Below, in pieces: positions 1-12,100 of a DNA stretch of 64,000 nucleotides. The notes beneath the pieces were generated by a model. That model was given only the letters and a program-made list of their open reading frames with translations, was not told where the DNA came from and made no database searches. Source of the DNA: Tubulanus polymorphus. Lineage: Eukaryota > Nemertea > Palaeonemertea > Tubulaniformes > Tubulanidae. The stretch spans positions 12,774,155 through 12,838,154 of the forward strand of contig NC_134033.1 of the NCBI RefSeq assembly GCF_964204645.1, in the 5' to 3' direction. Position numbers and translations under genes: made by a program. The stretch's first letter is position 1. Each line of letters begins with the position of its first letter.

Positions 1-299
1 CTTAAAAAGTTAGTTATTGAATCTTAACTTAATTGTAGCGAAGCCATTAGTTATTAGTAATTCCCCTAGCTCTATTCAAATTGACAGTTGAACAATATTT
101 ATATACTCGATTTATATACTCTTGTTGAATGCATAGAAGAAAATACCTCCAAAATACTTTGCATTAAATGTAACACTTGAGAAAATAACCAATTTGATAA
201 TGTCTTGAAACCTCTTAAAGACAAGGCAAAGCTGGCAAAACTAGTTATCTTGGAAAATAATGTAAATGAAAATTAAATCAAACACTGTTTATTTAATCT

Positions 300-2090
300 A
301 ATCTTAAGCTTTCCAGATTGAATTTGTGGTTTTTATCTCCGGTTATAATGTTTTTATGTTGGAGACTTTTTTGAAATACAGGTCACGTTTTTGTATATGA
401 CTGGCACTTCCTCCAGTCATTTAGGTATAATTGTTGTTGTAGAGATAAAACGACATGTTCATGTCAATTGTTCATAAAACATTGATTCATTAAGGTCCTA
501 TCGAATAAAAGTTGAGCTTTTTCTTGATGTCCTCAATCGATGTCATTTGAAAAGTTGACATGATAGATTCATATTTCATGAAATATAACAAAGTGTCGGT
601 TATATTGACCTCATGTATTATTGTCAAATTCATAATCTTAGACTTTCAGACTAGTCCAATTTTCGTTTTTTTTATGTATGACAGTTTATAATTCTTTGTT
701 TATTTTTGTTATTTTCCTATTGATGCAAATTGTATGAATCAGCTGTAGTGGAAATGTATCGTAGATAAAGACTTCTAAATACCTTACATGTAACTTTGTA
801 TAGAAATAAAATTACTATTAAAATTTGGGAAAAAATAAGCTAAAAGTAAATAATATGATATGTGAAAATAAAATGATGTAAGTATGTAAATCAGATTGAT
901 TACTTAATCCTTCGTTTCCAGAGTATTTGGCCAGGTTTATCTCACGGTTTAAGAGTCCATGGTTGTGGGCCATAGACGTTTCTGTTTTAGAGTCTATGGT
1001 TGGACCATGGGCGTATAAACTCTCGTTTATAGTTAATACGCATATGGTGGTTGGACTAGTTGTTTTTGTAAGTCCCTGTTTACGGTATAATTCCTCGAGC
1101 ACAAACCTGGCATTTTGTATAATTGTTGTATGTTGTGTGCTTTTATGTTGAACTGTTTTTCGAATACAGTTCACCCATTTGTTAACGAAGAACTGATAAT
1201 TCCTCGAATACAAAGCAAAGTTTGCAAAATTTCGGTTTTCTTGTAAAAAATAATGTTAATGAAATGAAATTAGAAATTGATTATTTGAGTGAATTTGTGG
1301 TTTTATGTCCAGCTTTAATGTTTATATGTTGGAGATATGTTTTGCAGTTTTTTGTATTAACAGAAATCTTTCTTATTTTGTCATTTGCTGAATAGTTGAT
1401 ATGATAGAATACTTCATATTTTATGAAATAACCAAGTGTCACTTATGCCTGGTGACTCCATGAATTGTCAAATTAATAGTCTTAAACATTCAGACTAGTC
1501 CCCATTGTCGGTGTTTTGTGGATCAAAGTTTACAATTCTTTGTGTAATTTTGTTATTTTCCTATTGATTCAAATTTTATGAATCACTTGCAGTGGAAATG
1601 TTTTTGGTGAATAAGAATGTGCTAAAAATGATACCTTGTTTTTCCTGATCGGCTGGGTCATTTCATAATCAATGAAATCAATGAAATCAATGAAATTTGA
1701 TATTTCTATCTGTCGGGTCTGTTGTGTTTAGCTTGATCATGATTTCAAAAAACGATAGATAGGCGGCCGACCGGGTCAACTTTTAAGAGCAGAAATGTAA
1801 ATCAGATTGATTCATTAAATCTTACGCTTTCCAGAGTATCTGGCCAGGTGTATTTCTGGTTTTAGTGCGGGGAGCCATGGACTCTCACAGTTTAGAGTCC
1901 ATGGTTGTGGGCCATAGACGTTTCTGTTTTAGAGTCTATGGTTGGATCATGGATGTATAAACTCTAGTTTATGGTTTATATGTCCATGGTTGGACTGTTT
2001 TTGAAATACAGTCCATGCGTTCGAGGAGCTTACATTACTCGAGCACAAACCTGGCATTTTGAATAATTGTTGCATGAGAATAAATATCGT
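300..2090. repeat. Diverged tandem duplication, unit about 0.9-1 kb
   Basis: The stretch from about 300 to 1160 is repeated from about 1290 to 2085. Matching landmarks include the phrases around 325-360 and 1295-1330, around 640-760 and 1480-1600, and around 940-1130 and 1890-2070, where the run GGGCCATAGACGTTTCTG occurs twice. The copies differ by substitutions and indels, and the second carries an extra insertion near 1630-1797. No coding pattern is seen in either copy. Confidence 0.75.
1630..1797. mobile_element. MITE-like element, GATACCTTGTTT end
   Basis: It begins GATACCTTGTTT and runs to a segment reading CGGCCGACCGGGTCAAC. The same two sequence blocks occur together at 7406-7456 and 39899-40085, so this looks like a dispersed non-autonomous DNA element. 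It interrupts the second copy of the 0.3-2.1 kb duplication. The right end is not sharply defined. Confidence 0.5.
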
Positions 2091-2365
2091 TTGAAATTCT
2101 TGTTTAGTTAATTAGCTACTCTGAACTTTGTTAGTTCACCAGTCAGTGATTTGTAATTATCTTAAAATCCACCTCCTTTTTCAACCCTATATTCCTACGA
2201 ACACGGTGCGGAGACGAAGATGTCCGGAAAACACGATAATGCGATTATATTCATGGCCATACAGCTTACCACTTTATACCGGACGCACTTCATGACACGT
2301 CTTGACCGGTTAGAAGCACCGTTGAGCTGCCGAAGAAGTGAAATTAGCAATCTTTTTGATTCCAT

Positions 2366-2745
2366 CAGGGCTGGATCCAGACCCTATTAGCCGTATTGCC
2401 CAATACAGTCTAACATTTAAAGTGCCCTACGAAATTCCTCGGCAATATTTTTTGACGGCATATATATTTCACCACCCGCTAATTTGATATGTCCACTGAT
2501 GATCGGTTTGATTTTTATATGCAGAAACAGAGTCCTGAATAGTATTCTTTGCCTTTAGGGGCACCCACGTATCCATCAGGGGCGGATCCAGGCCGTATTG
2601 CCCAATACGGTCTAAAGTGCCCTTCGAAATTCCTCGGAAATATTTTTTGATGATTTCACCATCCGCTAATTTGATGTGTCCACTGATGATCGGTTTTATT
2701 TTTATATAACTCAGAAGCAGAGGCTGGGAGCACCCAGTATCCTGT
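2366..2745. repeat. Two tandem copies of a GGATCCAG-ended repeat
   Basis: A block starting at 2366 (GGCTGGATCCAG) is repeated from about 2576 (GGGGCGGATCCAGG). Shared inner text includes CCGTATTGCCCAATAC and CTAATTTGATNTGTCCACTG. The GGGGCGGATCCAG edge recurs at several places in the window (about 5500, 5700, 17290, 31980, 32150 and 52800), which suggests an abundant non-autonomous DNA transposon family. No protein is encoded. Confidence 0.65.
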
Positions 2746-3363
2746 GATAGCACTTTTTAGTCCGAAAGTTTATTTTCCTTCTTTTGTGTTACACATGAGA
2801 TTGTTCTCTTTGTAAAAAAACATCGTTTTTATTTTCTTCATGCTTTGGCGGGTAGCCGATGACCTCCTGGTGGTCTCTTATAGAGAACTGGAGACTACTA
2901 CATGCATCTGTAAATTTAGTGAAAGTACCGGTACTGTCGATCTATTTAGATCTATTATTCAATGTTGTCGATCTATTCAATCCGTGGGTCCCTATATCGG
3001 GCCTCTATTGCACAGCCTCTATTGGCTTTTCCAAGCATCCAGCCGCGTGTAAATTCTTTGTAATCATCATTTGATTTATACTGCATATTTTATACATGGC
3101 GAAATTGTATAATATTATTATATACGTTAAGATAGAGCAGAATTCGTTTCCCATTGGAATACCAGAATGATATTATCTCGTTCAGGTTTTACACGCCGTA
3201 TTATGGACTCCGTGACGCCGTGTCGGGTATGGCGTGACAAGCCCCGGGGCCTGTGACGCCATGTCTGCTGATTCTTAAGATGGACTACTTCCGCATTTTT
3301 CGTGAACTATATTGAATGAATTGAATTGATTGCTGTGAGGGAGGAATTTAGTAATAAATAAAT

Positions 3364-4848
3364 ATGTGGTATGAAATCTTACCGAGCGCCGGCATCGTGT
3401 TCACGTTGCTGTATATACCGACCTGGAGTAACTGGATTATCAATCGACTCACTATAGGCAAGGTAAGCGTTTAATCACGACGACCAACATCGGTCCATCA
3501 CGCGTGGTCTGTCTGGAAATCACTCAAACGTCTATCCAACCCTAGTTAGTTACCTTATTTTATTGAGCTTTTATGATCAGATGTGCTTATGAAAATACTC
3601 AATCGTGAAAACAAAGACAGGTTACAGGTTGGGCTAGGCCAAATTGGTCTGGCATGTATCAATGATAATGTGACCACCATCTTTTGATCGAGGGAGGAAG
3701 ATATACCAATTTGCCGAGAAAGTAGAGACTGTGCCAACACTAATACCATTGAAGATGAGTTTCATTTTGTAATAGAATGCTCACGACTAAACGAAATTAG
3801 ATACGATCTAAACAGAGCAGTGAGTTGTATATAAACCCAGATGCCCAAAATTGGGACGACCAAACCAAATTCAAAACACTTCTCACGGATAAAAAACTAC
3901 ATGGTCCAATTGGGGAATACATATTCGAGGCTTTGAAATCCTAGATTATGGTTGTTAATAAGGAACCACTGTTATCCCTCTTATTGTTGTTATTGATGTA
4001 AAATGTTTATGCTTTGTAAATACTACTTGTAAATACAACTCTGTACATCTCAACCCGAAATTGTGTAATTAGTACAATAAAGAGACTGTTGAAATTGAAC
4101 TTAAAATTTAAATTGTGACAAGCACAGGGACTTGACACGAAAGGCCCGGTATCCTAGGTACTATATATAAAAAGAATTTTTATACAAAGTTCCTAGGATA
4201 CTGAGGGCAAAATCCTTTTGTGTCATGTATGTCCCTGTGGTGACAAGCTTCAAATTTCTCAATTAAGATAACCCACCCTGCCCCTGGGCCTGGGGCCTAT
4301 AACCGAGATGACCAATTTACCGAAATGAACGCTAGTATTTCATGTCATGATTGTGTTATCTCAGTAATCTCAAGGTCCACGGCGTGCTACGCACCCATGG
4401 AAATCAAAAAGCTGTGAGTTCTCTGCGTAGCCTATTAGTTCCTGGTCAGTAACCCGTCTGTGGTTTAGTTTCACGATCGGATATTTTCAAGCCCATCTGA
4501 TTATAAAAAGCTTACCACCAACGATTAGGTAACTAACTAATTAGTTCCCGAAAGCTGACATTCATAGATATTTTGCATGTTTTTTTTTTTATGAAGGATT
4601 CCATCAGATTTTGGGATATCGATCAGCGTGATTATAGAAGTTACTGGCGAGATCGTAGAATTACCGGAGACGAATACAAAATACAGGTAAGACTAAAATA
4701 ATATCCTCGCTGAACATTGTTTCTAACAATTCATAGAAGTTGACATTTCAGATCATTTGTTGTATTTATAGTATGCTGATTGTATTTTCTGTTTTGTTAT
4801 TTTCGACAGGGACTCGAAGGATTGCCCGAAATGCCAAAAGACAAATAG
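3364..4848 (+). CDS. NDUFA1: NADH dehydrogenase 1 alpha subcomplex subunit 1 (NDUFA1, MWFE subunit)
   Basis: This is a small accessory subunit of mitochondrial respiratory complex I, anchored in the inner membrane by one N-terminal helix. Three exons join in frame: 3364-3462, 4597-4686 and 4810-4848 (33, 30 and 12 codons plus stop), giving 75 aa; the human protein is about 70 aa. The product begins MWYEILP, matching the family hallmark MWFEILP, continues with a hydrophobic segment at about residues 8-28, and then has the conserved charged part with RDRRITG followed by a GLEG motif near the C terminus. Splice sites are GTAAGC and GTAAGA donors with CAG or AAG acceptors. All intron phases are 0. 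The start is the only ATG that gives the MWFE hallmark. An AATAAA lies 117 bp after the stop. Identification rests on remembered family motifs and is firm despite the short length. Confidence 0.92.
4124..4243. mobile_element. Foldback MITE inside NDUFA1 intron 1
   Basis: The ends are inverted repeats: CACAGGGACTTGACAC on the left, and the reverse complement of a right end running through TGTGTCATGTATGTCCCTGTG. Inner inverted arms carry ATCCTAGG. The element is about 120 bp, non-coding and palindromic overall, typical of a non-autonomous DNA transposon. Confidence 0.7.
4446..4548. repeat. Dispersed repeat (GTGGTTTAGTTTCACGATCG family)
   Basis: The block contains GTGGTTTAGTTTCACGATCG followed by AAAAGCTTACCACCAACGAT and TTAGGTAACTAACTA. 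The same order of blocks recurs at 24664-24832 and 52568-52675, with a partial copy at about 24425-24475. It is non-coding, and its element class cannot be told from the sequence alone. Confidence 0.6.
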
Positions 4849-4964
4849 ATCGTATTCGTAGTTAGATATTTTCGAAGACCCATTCAGGACATGGAACTGT
4901 AGTTAGATTAGCAGCACGTTTTTCGCTAACTCGAGTTTGTTACTGTTGTGTATAAATATGATAA

Positions 4965-4970
4965 AATAAA
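4965..4970 (+). terminator. Poly(A) signal for NDUFA1
   Basis: AATAAA stands 117 bp after the NDUFA1 stop codon on the same strand. It is the first canonical signal downstream. Confidence 0.6.
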
Positions 4971-5157
4971 TGAATTAAAGTAATTTAGTGAAAATTTATC
5001 GTCGTTTGAAATCAGATCGGTAGTTTTGGTTCGAAGGTATTTCATTGCTCAGATCATAAACAAATGGATATCAGCTACAGAAATATGAAGAATCTGTGAA
5101 AAATCATGAAATGTGTGAGAAATTCAAGAAGAGTGTCTCAAATTTTGATGCGTAATA

Positions 5158-5190
5158 CAGTAGAACCTCGTTATATAACGAACTCTGGAT
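5158..5190. mobile_element. Solo pogo/Tigger-like terminal sequence
   Basis: TACAGTAGAACCTCG followed by TTATATAACGAACTC resembles the terminal inverted repeat of pogo/Tigger elements, with a TA target dinucleotide. I did not find a matching opposite end nearby, so this is at best a remnant. A similar fragment lies near 11540. Confidence 0.35.
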
Positions 5191-5495
5191 ACAACTATTC
5201 TTCTTTTTTTTCTAACATACAGTGACGAATCTGTGGCAACGACGAAGATCTTCTCGTGTCTTTGACTTCAAGAATAGTAAACCGGATAGACGAAATTTAC
5301 ACGATGAAATATACGAAAATATCGTCTTCATTTATTTACATTTCAACAAAACGAATCCAACGTTAGAAAATATCAACAAATTGTAGAAAGTTATATTCAC
5401 ATTATTTACATATCTTGAAATATTCGGAAATATCGAACACGCCGCATATATATTTGTTCTATATTCTAGTTATACTCCTATGTACATGCGATTCA

Positions 5496-5712
5496 GGGTC
5501 GGATCCAGGATCAGGGGATTCCCAGGTTTCAGCTGTACGTGTAGCAACCGCCGAAAAATATCTAGAAGCCTCCAGATGCATGTAACCAGTGAAATATAAC
5601 ATTCAGCGACGTAGGAATTGCTACTGTTCCATTCTTCACAATGATTTGGAATGGCATTGTTAGAAGAACATTTTTTCAGAGGGGGGAATTCAGACACCCT
5701 GGATCCGCCCCG
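5496..5712. mobile_element. MITE with GGATCCAG inverted ends
   Basis: The left end reads GGTCGGATCCAGG and the right end CCTGGATCCGCCCC, which are inverted repeats of one another. The interior of about 190 bp is non-coding. It belongs to the same end-sequence family as 2366-2745 and 31975-32150. Confidence 0.6.
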
Positions 5713-5769
5713 CTTCGCGTAATCTATTTACACTGTTTCGAAATAAGTAATTAATTATCACCGGGTTGT

Positions 5770-5945
5770 CCGCCATATCATCCCACGCGAGCGGGTTCCC
5801 TTTCGATCGTGGGGTCAGCCACGCCGCGTACAAAATACATCCTCCCGGCAGAGATTCGAACCTGATGGAATCGAGACTGCCACAGTGTGCCGTGGCAGTC
5901 TCGGTGTCATCAGGTCCGAATCCCAGCCGAGGTAGCATACGGTTA
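5770..5945. repeat. Palindromic tRNA-like repeat
   Basis: Arms around 5850-5884 and 5893-5925 are inverted repeats that can form a long hairpin; they share GAGACTGCCAC on one arm and GTGGCAGTCTC on the other. The sequence includes GATTCGAACCTG, a box-B-like string, so a tRNA-derived SINE or a foldback element are both possible. No start, end or target duplication could be fixed. Confidence 0.4.
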
Positions 5946-7054
5946 AGACGACTGCCCCTTATAATCCATCACCCGTACCATTACATCACTAGTACTTTAT
6001 CAGAAGCGAAACATATCGTACAGTCAGAATACATCGAAAACTTCAGATATATCATATATTAATTTTGAGATCATTCGTTATCCAAACCAGTAGCGGGGAA
6101 GGGGCTTGCTTATTGTTACATGTAATCATAATCAAGTATTAGTCCAAACTAAGGTACGACACGTCAGAGGTCTGCAAGCAGCTGTATAGGCCAGGCCATC
6201 CTTTTTGATGGATGACGACGATTTATGTAATTATTGATGAAGCGCGAAATGCTCATGGCGCCGTATTCGAAACAGCCGCTAACGGGCTAAATTGAGATCA
6301 CACGGGTTCGAAACCGAATTGCCAACCACTTTTAGCACACCGAAATACGTAAACGGTTCGGTGAGGATGAGAGTTTTGGCGGCGTATGAATCTCTCAGAC
6401 GAACTCCGATACGCGTTCTATTTGCGAGCCTGATTTTCTTATATATGCACACAGAATTGATTCGTCTGCCGTAGTATGCTTGTCTTTTTGCTACCGAACT
6501 AGAAATACACGAAAAAGGTGCATTTTTACAAATACAATCATTACCCCTCTGCAATACACGCTTGGTATCGGCCATACCTGCTCTGCGCCTTGGTCGTTCT
6601 CACTATTCTCGCTGAACCTCGTTGTCCGGGTCTCAGACGCACTATCTGATGAGCTGGAAGACTTAAAGTATAAGATACTAAAAATATTAAGACTACGCGA
6701 CGTTTTGAGATGTTCGTCGACTTTTCCCACGTAGTTGAAACAACATAATGTCTTGTATTCCTGAAGATGCCTATTAGGATATAGTCGAAACGTTGAAATA
6801 AACTACTATCTCGAAGTTACATTTTCGGACTTTTTCTTATCATTGTGAGATTCTCACTACATCGTGTCAACACGGATATAGTGTTCTATCAATCGTGGCC
6901 ATGATGTTTTATATTAGTAGTACTTTGCACCAGCAACATTTTTACTTATCAACTATGAGAGACTGGTTTTGAAATGATTTACAGTCTTTCTGAAGTCTGT
7001 CAAATTGTTTCCCGAATCTGTGCAAAAAGTCGATCTCTTGTGTTTGAAACCCAC
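5946..7054. other. No gene seen; repeat-like sequence
   Basis: I see no exon with splice sites and family motifs here. A second box-B-like string (GGGTTCGAAACC) lies at about 6303-6314. Around 6760-6800 is a motif of the form CCTGAAGATG...GTCGAAACGTTG that recurs in another version at 13487-13522. The C-terminal half expected for the TNF-like exon at 7055 was not found here. Confidence 0.5.
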
Positions 7055-7702
7055 CTTCCGTCGCCTTCTAAGTACGACACGTTGGCATAGACAATGTATT
7101 GTCCGGGATAGCGAATTTGCACCATGTCGGTCCTAACGTCATATCCAAATTTGGTGGACACCTCTTTACGGACAAATTTCCACGGCAACAAAACCCCTAA
7201 TGTGACAAAATGAAAAAAGGGTTCAAAATTTACGTTAAATGAACCGAGGGGCTCTTCACGGATGGGGTCTCTACTCGTACATACCGTAGTTGAGCGTTTT
7301 CTCACACAATTCCCTGTTTTTACCTATAGCTAAATTACACCTATCCGTATTACCAAATACCCTGAATCCAGATTCCTTGAATAGAAAAATCATATATATC
7401 TTATGCGACCGGCCGGGTCAACTTTGAAGCTCAGCCGAAATAAGAAACAAGGTATCAACTTTTTAGCCTAAATGGAATGGCGATGTCTTTGAATATAGGT
7501 CTTGATCGAGCTGTGAGACTTTTGCTAAATTATGTGACGAGTTTAAGGTAACCATCCACTAAATGAACAACCGCATGTACATGTAAAAAAGAAGAACTTA
7601 CGCGAACGTTACGCTTGTGGCGACGTCTTAAATGTGTTGGTGACGGCTGTAAAATTCCCCGTCCCGTTTCCCGCGGCCGCGCCGCCGTTACTGATGGCAA
7701 AC
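7055..7702 (-). pseudogene. Partial second TNF superfamily ligand (orphan exons)
   Basis: Two candidate exons on the minus strand look like parts of a TNF-like ligand. Exon 7055-7196 has an acceptor (CACATTAG) and a donor (AAG before GTGGGT) and encodes a tryptophan followed by a VQIRYPGQYIVYANVSYLE string, the GxYxVYxxV strand of the TNF homology domain. It compares directly with the VQIKQTGIYLAYFQV exon of the complete ligand at 9137-15318 and enters in the same phase (1). Exon 7602-7702 enters in phase 1, leaves in phase 0 and ends with a basic furin-like LRRRHKR; its phases equal those of the stalk exon of the complete gene. I could not find the C-terminal exon ending in the F-x-G-L motif nor a membrane anchor. 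It is therefore either a decayed duplicate or a gene with unrecognised exons. Confidence is moderate for the homology and low for gene status. Confidence 0.5.
7406..7456. mobile_element. Remnant of the GATACCTTGTTT MITE family
   Basis: The block contains CCGGCCGGGTCAACTTTGAA and then GAAACAAGGTATC, the same blocks found at 1630-1797 and 39899-40085. It sits between the two orphan TNF-like exons, where an intervening exon would be expected, so its insertion may have damaged that locus (inference). Confidence 0.5.
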
Positions 7703-7967
7703 CTTCAGTGACAGAAAGAAAATATCACATTGTAAAAACGAAAAAATCATCCAAAGCATTCACGTTTAGTTCGTCGTATTGTAAAATCTAGCAGAATATT
7801 ATCAGTATAGAACTCAGTAAACATTGATGAATTTTCCATAGGTTTCCCATATAAGACTCATCTTCAAGAAAAGCGCGATAGACGACAATAAGACAATATG
7901 TCGTAAAGATCGACTAATTGGAATAAACTCAATTTCAGTTTTTGCTGATAATGAATAAATCATGTTT

Positions 7968-7973
7968 TTTATT
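7968..7973 (-). terminator. Candidate poly(A) signal for the TNF ligand
   Basis: AATAAA on the minus strand, about 1.16 kb beyond the stop codon of the complete TNF ligand gene. The DNA between 7974 and 9136 has no recognisable exon and may be 3' UTR. Other signals cannot be excluded. Confidence 0.35.
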
Positions 7974-9136
7974 CACAAATATAAATATAAATGTATAACG
8001 TATATAAATATACAGTGAGAATAAAATTATATACATTTAAACAGCGCAACGGCTTCCAATATATACATGTATACAAATGTAATCGAACATCTTAATTGCG
8101 TTATCTACATGAACTTATATTCATCAAATCTACGAGAAATGTAAATCACAGTAGACAAATGAGATATTTTTTTTCTTTTTGATAGATTATTTGGTTCATT
8201 CATTTTGATTTGATTTGGATTTTGAACCCCTTACAAACCCACCACACCAGCCAGAAACGGAAAAGGGGGCTTGATTTTAAAATCGGAAATCGAAGGATAA
8301 GTTGTGTAATTAACGGTCGATAATAATTACAGAATTTTCTTTTTAAGAAAAATTCATAATTGTAAATTTCGGTTACGGTTCGTTTGAACAATCTCCCAAC
8401 AGCCTAAAACATTAAGGTTGGGGGTGATTATAACACACAAAGTCCCTATCATATTTCTTTTTTTGACTGCAACGATTTCTCCGACGTTTTAAATCGGTCC
8501 TAAAGAAGGCTTTCGAAAGGCACAACATTCTTTTTCCGGATTCAGATCGCTTCGAAATTGCACGATAAAAGATAGCGATATGTAATTCTTTGAACGGAAA
8601 TGCTATTGGTCTGTTCGTTATCTAGGAATGAATTAAATGCTTTATACATACATCCTATAAGTTTACAACTCGAGGTGAACTGTTTACGATTTATGATTTT
8701 CGGGTTTGTGGCCCGTGGCAGTAATGGGCCACACACGGTATCAGTGATTTTTTTAAATGATATATGACTGCAACGGGGGCCATTTTCAATGATCCGAATA
8801 TCTTTGATGAAAGAATTCGTTTTAAATTCTGTTTTCGGATTTGTATAGCAGGACTCTATAGTCATGGGCGTCCGCAAGGGCCATCTTTAAAATATTGAAA
8901 ATATTTTTCGTATTTCACAAATTTTGCCGTCCGCTCTACTACAGCTTTATAAATCAATTATATAAAAGATGTACGATATACATGGCCTTCGTTGTTAAGT
9001 TATCAAATCTAAAATCCAGTCGATTAATTTGGCCCTTTTAAAGAGAAATTCTACCCTCGAAGAATCCCGAGGACGCCAATGTTAGTGATAATTATTCAAT
9101 CCTACCAAAAATACGATTGCTGAAAGTACGTATATT

Positions 9137-12100
9137 TCAAGGCATTTTCACAAGTCCGCAAAACGTATCGGCGTCTCCTATTGACAATACGGCGTTTTGA
9201 TCGGATACGTTTTTAATCTTGACGACATCTTTTGCCGTGATCTGTATAACAGTGGTGGTAGAACACGTTGAACTGAAAGTCGCATTGTCGGCTGCTGCTC
9301 GCTGCTGCTCCGATGCTGCTGCGATGACGCATACCGATTTACGTTGACAACTGGCGCCTCTGTGAGCGGGCTGTACGCATAATTCGAATTTGGTCCCAAA
9401 ACGCGTTTTTGACGTTATCTGCGAATAAGAAAAGAAATTAAATGAAATATAACATAGACAAGCTACGAGCAATTATCTAAACCTATAGAGCTACGAGCAA
9501 TCATTTCAGAGTTAAAACCTATAACAGACGTTATGGAATTTTTGACCGTCTATGAAGGTACGTATATCATGAACACTTAGCGGGCTTTTCACTCAGGCGA
9601 GTTTGTGTTCAACGTCTCAAATCCCGGCTGATCCAGGCGATCCTGGACTTTCGCGATTTACTGATATTTCTAAATGGGATTAGAATGTCATAAATTGTTT
9701 TTTTTTCAATTATTCGTTTACAACTTGCGCTTGATTTTCCGGTGCTGAAATTGTTCCTATCTAAAAGCAAAGTGGCCTGATCTATGTTTCTGTAGGGATT
9801 ATTTAACCACGTCTGGTCTGGCCCCGCGACTAAACGATCTTAACCCCACGCATAAATCTGATTTTTTGACAAATCCTCGTCGTCAATTCTTTGCTTACCT
9901 GAAAATAAGCCAGGTAAATGCCCGTTTGTTTGATTTGGACGCCGTCGTGAACTTTTCGATAAAGACTGCTGGCGCTCCATGGTTCCTGTTGCCAGTGTTC
10001 CAGCACTGTTAGATGCAAAATAAACAACCGCGCGTTCACAAGTCAAACGACACACAATAAAACAGGCCGACTTATCAATTCTCTTAATGCGCAGTTAGAA
10101 TATTTTTAATATCTTTTTATTAGGAACGACCGTTATTTGTTAACTTTGACTAGTTATCTAAATATATACCACACTACTGTCAAACTGGTTAAGGCTTAGG
10201 CGAACGTGAAAATAGATTGACATCCTGTTTTGGGGGATTATTCTTTCATGTTGATTGAATCGATTTATGAAAGATAAACGAAATCATAATTAGATATTTC
10301 CGATCGATTCGATTGGTCCGCGCTTTCTAGGTATTTCCAGCTAACTGACCAATCAGAGGCTAGTAAATGGAAACAAGTTCAGAAAAAAAAACCCTATGAT
10401 AAAGTCGTGTCCGCGTACACTAACACCCATACACAGAAACTAACCTGCTTTTTTACGTACGGTAATTAAATTCGACCCAGCCACGATCCGTCGATTATAA
10501 TGCATCTTCAACGCGCTCGAAGATCTCAACAAATTCGGCGGAAACTGTCGACGAAAAAAAAAACGATATCAGTACTTACTTCGAGAAAGCAGGGCCGTAC
10601 TTAGCGGGGGGAGGGTTGGCGGCTGTTTTCTCCCGCAAATATTTTCACCAAGTGGCCTTGTTGCAAACAGTTTTGTTACATCCTACAGAAATGCCCTCTC
10701 CGGGTTTCTCAGGCGCCCTTTTTGTCCATCCCCCTTAAATGCTAGTTACGGCCCTGGAATAAGTTACCCTTGGTTCTCTTTACTTAATAAGGATAAAATA
10801 CTCACCGCGACTCTTTCTTGAGATGGTTTGTGCGTGGAAATTGGTGACGTCGACACAGATGTCGATGACGTCAGCGCAGGTGTCGGTGACGTGTGCACAG
10901 GTATCGGTGACGCCAATTCTAAGAAACAAGAGCACCGTATTTACTTAAATGAAAAACTGAAATAAAACCTTCAAAAAATCTAGGCACTAAAGCATCTAAA
11001 TTTCTTTTAAAAAAATTATATGAAAACGAACAAAATATGATCTTGAACATTTAGAGTTTCCTTTTCCTAATCTCGATATATTAACGTAGGGCACCAAAAA
11101 TTAACCCCAATCAGTCGTTTGCCAGTTGATTGGAATATCGTTTACACGAACCAGAACGAAAATTTCAAATTATTTACTTCGATTTAGATAAAAACAACCT
11201 AAACCAACATTTTTTCAAATAACAAAACACTCTAACTGATTCAACGTGGTACTCACTTCTAGGTCTAGGTTTAGGTCTTCTACGTGGGCAGCAGTTCCTC
11301 CCACGTCCACCACGCCTATTCCGCCGACATTTGACACTTTTATTTTTACATCCTTTCCGTCCCCGGCTGCTCCCTAAATCAAAAAATATACAAATCATTC
11401 TAAACCTAAACTTCAGATACTGTTTGAACAGTTTCCAATAGTTTGATTCAAATCAACGAATGAAAGTGATGTTTTTTGTGAGCGCCTAGATCTAACTCTA
11501 AAATCTAACTACTTATTTTGAGATGTCCGCTTTCATTTACAGTAAACCCCGCCTAACTCGGACGAACAGGGATGGGCAAAATCAGTCTTAGGTAAATGGA
11601 ATCCGAGTTAAAGTGCTTCTATCACGGGCGTTTGAAATGGAAAAGCAGGTTAGAAAAATGCTGCTTTTAATTATTGCAGTATTTTCAACATGAAACCTTT
11701 GGAAAGACGGCGGAAAAACTTTTAGAAAGTTATATTGAATTGAATTCAATTTGATGCATGGCACAATTGAAAAAACAAAACTAATATCAGATCGAAATTT
11801 AGACGGAAATCATAAGACGAGAATTGTTTGGAGAAATATTCCGATGAAAACATGACGGAAGACAAGCAAAAATCCTCTAAGGTTTTTGGGAAGTATTCTG
11901 GGTGGAGGAGTCGTACTCCATGTAATCGTAGAGCCACATACCATATGCATTCCGATTGCTCATACATTTAAGAAATATCCGTATTTGGAAAACCGAATGC
12001 ACTACAAAACTTACGAAAAATCTCATTTCATCAACAAGCTTCATTAACAAAATACCGCATATTCCATTCACTTATATCCATGAGATAAGTACGAACTTTA

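Noticed and set aside
8542-8877. 111-codon minus-strand frame downstream of the TNF ligand
   Set aside because: No recognised motif and no good splice edges; more likely 3' UTR or intergenic DNA.
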